Positions 1 to 5,685 of a stretch of 5,955 nucleotides of DNA are shown one piece after another (the first letter of the stretch is position 1; the number at the start of each line of letters is the position of its first letter). A program made the translations under genes and the position numbers. The DNA lies in the NCBI GenBank assembly GCA_934662525.1, contig CAKUKJ010000163.1, positions 1 to 5,955 on the forward strand. The letters are read 5' to 3'. The notes beneath the pieces were generated by a model. The model made no database searches. It saw nothing but the letters and a program-made list of their open reading frames with translations, and was not told the DNA's origin. Source of the DNA: an uncultured Coriobacteriales bacterium. Lineage in GTDB: Bacteria > Actinomycetota > Coriobacteriia > Coriobacteriales > UMGS124.

Positions 1-252
1 GGGCCACTGCGGGGCGTGCACGTGCAGGTCCACGAATCCAGGCAGCCCGTAGGCACCCTGCGGCAGCTCGACGAGCGAGCCAGTCTCGCGGGCATGCGCC
101 ACGCGCGCCTTATAGTCTGCCGCGCTCGGGAGGGTCACGGCGGAGATGACCCCGCGAGGGTCGACCTCTATGAGGGCGTCTTGCAGGTATTCCATCTCGC
201 CGTAGCGCGGCGTGTGGAAGAACGATCCGAGAAAGGCTGCGGGTTTGGGCAT
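1..252 (-). CDS. guaD: Guanine deaminase, N-terminal part (runs off left edge)
   Basis: Guanine deaminase hydrolyses guanine to xanthine and ammonia in cytoplasmic purine salvage; it is a zinc enzyme of the amidohydrolase superfamily. Only the first 84 codons are present, open to position 1. The opening GSFFHTPRYGEMEYL (residues 9-23) and the later LPGFVDLHVHAPQWP (residues 70-84) match the start of this family. H77 and H79 form the HxH metal-binding pair, and the HAPQ that follows is typical of guanine deaminase rather than other amidohydrolases. The ATG at 252-250 is preceded by a clear AAGGAG at 260-265 (minus strand) with a 7-nt spacer. It lies 92 nt downstream of the tetR stop on the same strand, so it may be cotranscribed. 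A lone TACAAT (303-308, minus) could be a -10 box but has no matching -35. A link with the redox genes is not evident. The family call is firm; the rest of the enzyme is unseen. Confidence 0.87.
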   Translation of the reverse strand, partial: MPKPAAFLGSFFHTPRYGEMEYLQDALIEVDPRGVISAVTLPSAADYKARVAHARETGSLVELPQGAYGLPGFVDLHVHAPQWP

Positions 253-344
253 GGAGCGGCTCCTTGGATAAGATGGCGATTCTTGCGGATTCCGACCGTG
301 GGATTGTAGTGCTCTTTTTGGGGCGCGGCCCCGTCATACTGCCC

Positions 345-896
345 CTATCGCAACAAGGGCTTAAGCGGGTCGGGCATGGCGGTGACTATGCGGTCGGTCA
401 GTTCCTCGGCAGAAATGGGCTTTCCTTGGGCCGTCCACTCGATCATCGACCACAGGCTTGCCCGTAGAAAGAAGAGGAGATAGAACTCTATTTTGTCAGT
501 GAGGGCCGATTGTCCGGCATGCGTGACAATGTGATTGGACAAGAGGCTTACGAGCAGCCGGCTCGCCGACTCGCGCCATGAATCGACTCCGTGGGTGTTT
601 GTCACCAGGTTCTTCACATAGGCGGTCTGCGGTTCATAGATGTCGATGTTGCGTCGCTGGAATTCCCAATAGGTGCCGCCCGAGCCGAGCGTTTGCTCGT
701 ACGTTCGACGTAACCCGGTCTCAAAGACCCAGTTTGCCAGGTCGTATTTATCAGTGAAATGGTTGTAAAACGCCCGGCGCGAAAGGCCGGCACGTTGCGC
801 TATGTCGTTGACGGACAGCTTGTTGAAGGGCTTTTCATTCATAAGCTCCTTGAAAGAGCTGCCGAGAGCCTCCTTGGCCTCATTGGTATCGTTCAT
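345..896 (-). CDS. TetR/AcrR-family transcriptional regulator
   Basis: This is a cytoplasmic one-component regulator of 183 residues, normal for the family. The N-terminal DNA-binding domain contains a helix-turn-helix around residues 28-47 (SVNDIAQRAGLSRRAFYNHF) followed by TDKYDLANWVF. This is the classic TetR signature, with the YxHF-xDKYDL wording seen in DhaS-like members. The C-terminal half is all-helical with a hydrophobic stretch near 137-154 (FLRASLWSMIEW) resembling the TetR_C ligand and dimer domain of that subgroup. The ligand cannot be inferred. The ATG at 896-894 has a GGGGGAG ribosome binding site ending 4 nt upstream. The gene is transcribed divergently from the Tat ferredoxin gene across 176 bp that contains a dyad, so it is the likely local regulator. 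It could also autoregulate or act on the downstream guanine deaminase. Its GC content (about 53% in sampled lines) is clearly below that of the cytochrome gene (about 65%). Confidence 0.9.
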   Translation of the reverse strand: MNDTNEAKEALGSSFKELMNEKPFNKLSVNDIAQRAGLSRRAFYNHFTDKYDLANWVFETGLRRTYEQTLGSGGTYWEFQRRNIDIYEPQTAYVKNLVTNTHGVDSWRESASRLLVSLLSNHIVTHAGQSALTDKIEFYLLFFLRASLWSMIEWTAQGKPISAEELTDRIVTAMPDPLKPLLR

Positions 897-988
897 GTGA
901 CTCCCCCTTGGGAGAATTGTCTCATTCCGGCATGCTTCACGGAAGTAAGAAATTGAGAAGGCACTTTACATTTCGTCATTTCTGTGAA

Positions 989-1018
989 TCGACCGATCGT
1001 CGGAGCGGGCCGTACAAT
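989..1018 (+). promoter_or_regulatory. Candidate sigma-70-type promoter of the ferredoxin gene
   Basis: A -35-like TCGACC (989-994, 4 of 6 to consensus) and a -10-like TACAAT (1013-1018, 5 of 6) are separated by 18 nt. Transcription would begin near 1025, leaving a leader of about 48 nt before the ATG at 1073. The -10 box overlaps the edge of the dyad at 1017-1043, as expected if a repressor controls it. This is a motif match only. TTGAGA (953-958) and TTTACA (965-970) are alternative -35-like words, but neither has a convincing -10 at the right distance. No convincing promoter for tetR was found on the other strand. Confidence 0.35.
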
Positions 1019-1043
1019 CCAGCTGCCGTACGGACAACTGGAT
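1017..1043. promoter_or_regulatory. Candidate operator dyad in divergent promoter region
   Basis: ATCCAG (1017-1022) is mirrored by CTGGAT (1038-1043). Including the next bases, the arms ATCCAGCTG and CAACTGGAT pair at 8 of 9 positions. The centre contains the perfect 8-bp palindrome CCGTACGG (1026-1033). GCCGTAC also occurs twice, at 1009-1015 and 1025-1031, 16 bp apart. The site would overlap the end of the candidate -10 box and the transcription start of the ferredoxin gene, a usual place for a TetR-family operator. Assignment to the adjacent regulator rests on position and symmetry only. It could instead form a hairpin in the leader RNA. Confidence 0.4.
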
Positions 1044-1072
1044 GATTCCAATCGTCTAAGGAGAGGGGAAAG

Positions 1073-2548
1073 ATGATGGAAAATGTTACGCGCAGACAGC
1101 TTCTTGAAGGCGTCGGCCTTTCTGCAGCCGCGCTCGCGGCTTCCGGGGCTTTTGCCCAAAACGCCCATGCAGAGGAGGTCCCAGAACCCACTTTGCAGGA
1201 GTGCCAAGATGCCGAAAGGCAGGCGGCAAAGGCTCAGAACAGGCCGATGGACCCCATCAAGTTTGTCACTGCGCTGTCGACCGACGAGCTTGATGCCATG
1301 CTCGAAGACCGCGTCGAGGTGACACAGGATTACGTCACCCCCGGCGGCAAGGTTATCCCCGCCGTATACGTGAACCTGCGCAACCACATCAACCGGTGCG
1401 CTGCAGGTGTGGGCTCAACATGCTCAGGCGACGACAACTGGGATTTGTTCATGGACTTTCTGAGCATGGAGGATGCCGAGCATCTGCTGGCCATGCCCGT
1501 GACCAAGGAGATCAAGGCTCCCGACTATGCCCGGGCTATCGGGGTGTCCGAGGATGAGGCCTCCGACATTCTCAACGATTTGGCGGACCGCTCCTGGCTG
1601 TGGCGTATTCGCCGGGGCGGCATGGACGTCTATCAGATCATGGGCCTGATTCCCGGTATCTGGGAGTGGCACGAGCTGTGGGAGGGTCAGAATGGCTCGG
1701 CAGACAGCATGCTGCAGTTCAACATCGACTGCGACTCCTGCTGGGGTGAGAAGCGAGCGACGGCATCCATCTATCAGCCCTTCGTCCATGTCCAGGCATG
1801 CGACGATTCCGTCGTTGAGGGCGTGGTGCCCTTATATTGCGACTGGAATGCCGCGCTCGACCGCTTTGACCGTTTTGGCGTGATGCCCTGCCAGTGCCGC
1901 ACGAAAAACATCAGCTATGGTCTATCTACGCCGCAGGATTGCTACGGTATCGAGGGGGCCGAGGACCCGGGGCGCATCGAGACGTGCGTTTCCATGGGCG
2001 AGGTCGCGGAGTACTTTGTCTCGGCCGGGCTTGCCCGTGAGATTTCCCGCGATGAGGCGCGCGAGATCATGCGCACGAGTGCGGACGACGGCAACATTAT
2101 CGAAGGCTATTCGTGGAAGACGGGCGGCGCATACTGCGCATGCAACGCCAATGTCTGCCTGTTTGCCAATGCATATAAGTCCATGGGTCCCGGTGTGAAC
2201 AGCTTCCAGTATCTTTCGGATATGAACCTTGCCTACGACAAGGCCGCATGCATCCAGTGTGGGGCCTGTGAGGCACGTTGTCCCATGCAGGTCATAGAGG
2301 TTGACGAAGGGGGATATCGCATAGCCGGAGACGTGTGCTTCCGCTGCGGTCAGTGCGCTACGGTATGCCCCGTGGGAGCCCGCAAACTTGTCGCAAAGGA
2401 GCCTTGGGAGTCGTTCGAGCGCGACGAAGACTTGTTTGACAAAAACCTCACGGCAGCAAGGCTCAACATGGCCTTGGGCGGCGTGGTCGATTTTACCGGC
2501 GACATCGAGGAGGTTCGCGCGGCCGACAGGTTTCAGATGTTTGGGTAA
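1073..2548 (+). CDS. Tat-exported protein with two [4Fe-4S] clusters and a winged-helix-like domain
   Basis: This 491-residue electron-transfer protein is probably secreted folded. Residues 6-11 (TRRQLL) form a twin-arginine motif, followed by a hydrophobic, Ala-rich segment and a plausible cleavage site after AHA (residue 33). Residues 123-200 resemble the winged-helix-like segment of cytoplasmic ferredoxins in anaerobes (SMEDAEHLLAMP, a helix pair, then IRRGGMDVYQIMGLIPGIWE). The middle carries further cysteines: CQCR (273-276), C290, C305 and C355/C357/C362. The C-terminal third has two classic CxxCxxCxxxCP motifs (C393-C396-C399-C403 and C422-C425-C428-C432), each binding one [4Fe-4S]. 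ATG 1073 and ATG 1076 are both possible; AAGGAG (1058-1063) and GAGGGG (1063-1068) lie upstream. The gene stands alone between a divergent TetR gene and a strong hairpin, with the cytochrome operon downstream. A role as electron relay for those secreted redox proteins is inference; the partner and substrate are unknown. Confidence 0.85.
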   Translation: MMENVTRRQLLEGVGLSAAALAASGAFAQNAHAEEVPEPTLQECQDAERQAAKAQNRPMDPIKFVTALSTDELDAMLEDRVEVTQDYVTPGGKVIPAVYVNLRNHINRCAAGVGSTCSGDDNWDLFMDFLSMEDAEHLLAMPVTKEIKAPDYARAIGVSEDEASDILNDLADRSWLWRIRRGGMDVYQIMGLIPGIWEWHELWEGQNGSADSMLQFNIDCDSCWGEKRATASIYQPFVHVQACDDSVVEGVVPLYCDWNAALDRFDRFGVMPCQCRTKNISYGLSTPQDCYGIEGAEDPGRIETCVSMGEVAEYFVSAGLAREISRDEAREIMRTSADDGNIIEGYSWKTGGAYCACNANVCLFANAYKSMGPGVNSFQYLSDMNLAYDKAACIQCGACEARCPMQVIEVDEGGYRIAGDVCFRCGQCATVCPVGARKLVAKEPWESFERDEDLFDKNLTAARLNMALGGVVDFTGDIEEVRAADRFQMFG

Positions 2549-2583
2549 AGGAAGGGTTGGTCGGTTCATATAAGCTTGTCCCT

Positions 2584-2619
2584 TGAGCCCCGCAGTGCCC
2601 CCTGTCACTGCGGGGCTCA
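2584..2619 (+). terminator. Strong hairpin, probable transcription terminator of the ferredoxin gene
   Basis: A perfect 14-bp inverted repeat, TGAGCCCCGCAGTG (2584-2597) and CACTGCGGGGCTCA (2606-2619), closes an 8-nt loop. It lies 35 nt after the stop codon. The downstream tract TGTGTCTGT is only moderately T-rich, so this is not a textbook intrinsic terminator, but stem length and position make it the best candidate. The reverse strand has no T tract after the hairpin, so the plus direction is favoured. If it works, the cytochrome operon needs its own promoter. Confidence 0.7.
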
Positions 2620-2730
2620 TGTGTCTGTGGGGCCTGATCCGGGCCTTCGCGCGGCCCTGCGCAGTTTGGCACGCGCCAAACCCTGCCCTTGGGGCAGTGC
2701 CAATTGGCCCGCATTGTGTGGCTGAAGGTA

Positions 2731-2759
2731 GTTTCAGGATTCATCGCAAGTCCGATAAT
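2731..2759 (+). promoter_or_regulatory. Possible promoter of the cytochrome operon
   Basis: GATAAT (2754-2759) matches the -10 consensus at 5 of 6 positions. With a 17-nt spacer the -35 would be GTTTCA (2731-2736), a poor match at 3 of 6. A weak -35 could mean an activator is required, and the inverted repeats at 2641-2708 would then lie about 58 to 125 bp upstream of the start site. The predicted leader is about 80 nt. Support is limited to the -10 box and the need for a promoter after the hairpin at 2584-2619. Confidence 0.3.
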
Positions 2760-2846
2760 CCCCCTTGTTCAGTGGGGCGCCAGCTGCTCGGCCGGCAATT
2801 CCGGCTGGGGCCGCCGCTCCGCAATCGTTCGAGAGGGGAGAACGCC

Positions 2847-4760
2847 ATGATCGCTACCCATCGGCTCCATGTGGTGAGTGCCGCATGCGCCACGACGCTT
2901 TTGGCAGGCACAATCGCGCTTGCCTCCTTCGGTGTGGGCTCGGCCAGCGCCGACGCCGCTGCCGACGACGCCTATGCCGGCTCCGACGGCACGACGTACA
3001 ACGTGCTCGACATCCCAAGCGCGCAGTCGGGCGTCGCGCTCAAGGACAAGGCCTACAGCGCCGACGGCCCCATCGTGACCGAGCTCGCCGACGGGCGCTT
3101 CACCCAGCGCACGCCCAGCGAGAACATCTCGGCCGACTACGACGCCGAGGGCGCCTACTCGCACCCCGAGAAGAACGCCCTGTACAACTGCGCCTACCTC
3201 AAGGCCGACGAGCGCGGCTGCAACGCCTGCCATGACGATTTGGGCGCGCTGCTCAACGCAAGCAGCTACGGCCACACCGACCTCACCAACAACCTCGGCA
3301 TTGACGTAGACGTGCAGATGTGTATCGACTGCCACACGGTGGGCGAGGGCTATCAGACCACGTTCTACGACTTCGGCACCCTCATCCACGGCATCCACCA
3401 GGACGTTGACGACGCCACGTGCATGAGCTGCCACAACGTGACCGAGGACGGCGAGGGCTTCACGATGTGGGACGCCTCGAAGCATTCGCTTCTGCGAGGC
3501 ATCACGGCCGTGGCCGACGTGGAGGGCGACTTCTCCTGGAACCAGACGGACGTCATCCCCCAGGAGGACCTGTTCAACTACAGCTGGTACTACCGCGGCA
3601 GCGACTACCTGCGCAACTGGCGCGAGGCCAACGGCGGCGAGGCGGACGCCTCCATCTACGACCAGTGGAGCATATCGCTCACGGGCCTGTTCAACAAAGA
3701 GGTCTCCTACACCCTCTCCGACCTCATCGAGGAGGCGCCGAGCGTGACGAAGGCCGTCACCATGCAGTGCACGCTCAACCCCACGGGAGGCCCCTACATC
3801 GGCAACTGTGTGGTCACGGGCATCGACCTCAACTGGCTCATCGAGCAGGCCGGCGGCTTTGCCGACGACGCATATGCCATCTACAGCTCCTCGGCCGACG
3901 GCAACGCCAACTCCATGCTCGTCGACAACCTCGAGGGCAAGGACGCCCTCATCGTGTACGAGATCAACGGCGAGCCGCTTGAGTGGGACCAGGGTTTCCC
4001 CTGCATGCTGTGGATCGGCGGCACAGGCGCGCCCATCTGCTGCAAGGAGTTCAGCGACCTCATCGCCGTGGACGAGGACGACCCTGGCGTGTGGGAGTAC
4101 GACGGTTGGACCACCGAGGACGGCGAGGGCTACTACAACAAGCCCAACGTCGGCATCTGGGGCACGCCGGAGGGCCTGTGCGTGCAGGCCGGCGAGCCGT
4201 ACACGTTCAGCGGCTATGCGGCCTCGTGGGACGAGCAGACCGTGGCGCTCGAGTTCTCCATGGACGGCGGCAACACCTGGACGCGCTACGACACTCCCGA
4301 CGCATCGGTCAACCAGTGGGTGAGCTGGCAGTTCACCTGGACGCCCCCGGCGGATGTGGACAGCGCCTATGTGCTCATGGTGCGCGCGGTCACCGAGGAC
4401 GGCGCCACAACGCCCGAGCCCGTCGAGGTCATGGTGAACGCCAAGTCCGACCTCGACGCGTTCGCCGAGCAGGTGCGCTCGCTCGAGGGCACGCAGACCG
4501 ACCTGGGCCTGGCCAGCAACCAGGCGATCGTCGACGGCAGCGTGGGCCCCGAGGAGGACATCTCCGAACAGGTCATTTCAGACCCGGTGCAGTACGCCTC
4601 CGACATCGCGGCAACCGAAGACAGCGGCTACACGTCCAACTTCGACCTGTGGGTGGGCGCCGACGAGGGCGATGTCGCGGACGGGGCCGATGCGAGCGAG
4701 CAGGCAGAAGAGACGGCAGACGGGGAAGCCTCCGACGAGTCCGACGCGGGCGCGAAGTAA
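2847..4760 (+). CDS. Secreted triheme cytochrome c fused to sulfite-oxidase-fold (molybdopterin-type) domains
   Basis: Start ATG 2847 is chosen because GGGGAG (2835-2840) lies 6 nt upstream and a Sec-type signal peptide begins there (hydrophobic core about residues 8-30, cleavage near ASA, residue 35). The mature 637-residue precursor product would act outside the membrane. Residues 105-215 hold three haem c sites: CNACH (125-129), CIDCH (159-163) and CMSCH (192-196). H106, H143, H181, H184 and H213 are possible distal ligands; HGIH before the third haem is typical of multihaem cytochromes. Residues about 272-405 resemble the oxidoreductase molybdopterin-binding fold, with C308 in CTLNP as the candidate Mo ligand, then GIDLNWLIEQAGG and IVYEINGEPLEW. 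Residues 443-531 resemble the Ig-like Mo-co dimerisation domain (FSMDGGNTWTRY, MVRAVTEDG). The tail (about 603-637) is acidic, with no membrane anchor or LPxTG. No twin-arginine motif is visible, which is odd for a Moco protein. The substrate is unknown. Confidence 0.88.
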   Translation: MIATHRLHVVSAACATTLLAGTIALASFGVGSASADAAADDAYAGSDGTTYNVLDIPSAQSGVALKDKAYSADGPIVTELADGRFTQRTPSENISADYDAEGAYSHPEKNALYNCAYLKADERGCNACHDDLGALLNASSYGHTDLTNNLGIDVDVQMCIDCHTVGEGYQTTFYDFGTLIHGIHQDVDDATCMSCHNVTEDGEGFTMWDASKHSLLRGITAVADVEGDFSWNQTDVIPQEDLFNYSWYYRGSDYLRNWREANGGEADASIYDQWSISLTGLFNKEVSYTLSDLIEEAPSVTKAVTMQCTLNPTGGPYIGNCVVTGIDLNWLIEQAGGFADDAYAIYSSSADGNANSMLVDNLEGKDALIVYEINGEPLEWDQGFPCMLWIGGTGAPICCKEFSDLIAVDEDDPGVWEYDGWTTEDGEGYYNKPNVGIWGTPEGLCVQAGEPYTFSGYAASWDEQTVALEFSMDGGNTWTRYDTPDASVNQWVSWQFTWTPPADVDSAYVLMVRAVTEDGATTPEPVEVMVNAKSDLDAFAEQVRSLEGTQTDLGLASNQAIVDGSVGPEEDISEQVISDPVQYASDIAATEDSGYTSNFDLWVGADEGDVADGADASEQAEETADGEASDESDAGAK

Positions 4761-4779
4761 CGCAAGGGGAGTGGACGAG

Positions 4780-5685
4780 ATGACGAAGACGCTTCGTTTT
4801 GATTCCGACATGACGAGGACGAAGGCCGGTGCGACCGCGCAAGCGGGTCCTGCGGCTCTCGGCACGTTTGCCGTCGCTGCCTTGGCGCTTGCGGGCATGG
4901 CGTCGCCGGCTTCTGCGATGGCCCAGGGTACGGCGCAGGGCGCCCCGACCGATGCGGCCGGGGCGCCCCAGGCGGCCACCGGTGTCGATGCGGCCGCCGA
5001 GACGGCCGTGCACGGGCAGGTCGAGCTTGCGGTGGTTCAGGGAACGTTTGGATTCACGCAGGGCGAAGTGACTCCCACGGCCCAGATTGCCCGTGCCCTC
5101 GGCGGGGCGGACAAGGTGCTGTGCGGCGCTTCCCAGGAGGTTGTGCCCACGGCTCAAGATGTCGTGTCCGACGCCGCAAGTTGGCAGATCACGGTGGATG
5201 GCGACGGCGTGGACGCCCCGGCGGAGGTCACGCTCGGCGAGCTTGCCCAGACGGGCTCGCAAAGCACGGTCATGGGGTGCTCGTGCCTGGGCAACCCGGC
5301 CGACGGGCGCGCGAGCGTCAACGCGGCCGTCACGGGAGTGCCGGTGGCGGACCTGCTTGAAGCGGCTGGCGGCGTCTCGGCTGACGCCAACGCCATCACG
5401 TTCTTCTCCTCCGACGGCTACGAGGTCACCCTGCCGCTCTTCTATGTCTTGCAGCGTTCCTCGATGATCGTCTATCAGGTGAACGGGGAGCCGCTGTCTG
5501 CCAGCATGGGCGGCACGAACCAGCTGTGGCTCGGGTCCACCTCGGCGCGCTATTTTGCCAGCGACGTCGTGGAGGTGCGCGTGACGTGCGAGGACGAGGC
5601 ACCCGCTCTTCCGGGCAGCCCTGCGTCTGACGACCACGCCGCCAACCTTCCCAACGCCTCCGTGATACAGGGTGCCGCAGCCTAG
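4780..5685 (+). CDS. Secreted stand-alone sulfite-oxidase-fold (molybdopterin-type) protein
   Basis: A 301-residue exported protein, probably cotranscribed with the cytochrome gene, which ends 19 nt upstream. ATG 4780 has GGGGAG (4766-4771) 8 nt before it; the in-frame GTG at 4771 overlaps that site, so it is less likely. A signal peptide with a long n-region has its hydrophobic core at 24-40 and likely cleavage after ASA (residue 46). An Ala/Gly/Pro/Thr/Gln-rich linker covers about 48-78. Residues 134-270 form one module homologous to residues 272-405 of the upstream protein: WQITVDG, CLGNP (C169, candidate Mo ligand; C167 is two residues earlier), TGVPVADLLEAAGG, FFSSDGYEVTLP and IVYQVNGEPL. 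There are no haem motifs, no dimerisation domain and no twin-arginine pair. It may be an accessory subunit, or a binding protein that has lost cofactor. The fold call is good; the activity is unknown. Confidence 0.82.
   Translation: MTKTLRFDSDMTRTKAGATAQAGPAALGTFAVAALALAGMASPASAMAQGTAQGAPTDAAGAPQAATGVDAAAETAVHGQVELAVVQGTFGFTQGEVTPTAQIARALGGADKVLCGASQEVVPTAQDVVSDAASWQITVDGDGVDAPAEVTLGELAQTGSQSTVMGCSCLGNPADGRASVNAAVTGVPVADLLEAAGGVSADANAITFFSSDGYEVTLPLFYVLQRSSMIVYQVNGEPLSASMGGTNQLWLGSTSARYFASDVVEVRVTCEDEAPALPGSPASDDHAANLPNASVIQGAAA

Larger units (their letters stand above)
2549..2846. other. 298-bp non-coding region with a series of inverted repeats
   Basis: No supported gene lies here. The frame of the downstream cytochrome is open back to a TTG at 2583, but that extension begins inside the terminator hairpin and places a signal peptide in mid-protein. 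After the hairpin at 2584-2619 come four close perfect inverted repeats: GGGCC/GGCCC (2641-2657), GTTTGGC/GCCAAAC with an ACGC loop (2664-2681), CTGCCC/GGGCAG (2683-2697) and the palindrome GCCAATTGGC (2699-2708). Two more sit in the presumed leader: CCCC/GGGG (2761-2777) and GCCGG/CCGGC (2791-2805). They may be operator sites, RNA structure or a repeat-derived remnant. I could not match the region to a known riboswitch. Confidence 0.6.

Noticed and set aside
16..309. 97-codon plus-strand open frame at the left edge
   Set aside because: It is antisense to the recognisable guanine deaminase start.
320..332. GGGGC-GCG-GCCCC hairpin after tetR as a terminator
   Set aside because: The T run lies on the wrong side: in the tetR direction the stem is followed by AAAAA. 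It may still be a structural element, but not an intrinsic terminator.
893..1387. 164-codon minus-strand open frame across the divergent region
   Set aside because: It covers the intergenic region and the antisense of the Tat signal and start of the ferredoxin gene, with no family resemblance.
1922..2620. 232-codon minus-strand open frame
   Set aside because: It is antisense to the cysteine-rich C-terminus of the ferredoxin gene, whose two cluster motifs prove the plus-strand reading. It starts across the terminator hairpin.
2583..2846. N-terminal extension of the cytochrome gene from a TTG at 2583
   Set aside because: It starts inside the terminator hairpin, has no ribosome binding site, and would bury the signal peptide. 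ATG 2847 with GGGGAG and a signal peptide right after it is far better.
2769..3485. 238-codon minus-strand open frame
   Set aside because: It is antisense to the three CxxCH haem motifs of the cytochrome and is low-complexity Val/Ala/Gly/Arg.
4672..4779. Upstream start at 4672 for the last gene
   Set aside because: It would overlap the end of the cytochrome gene by 89 nt and add an Arg/Lys-rich stretch before the signal peptide. ATG 4780 has a good ribosome binding site.
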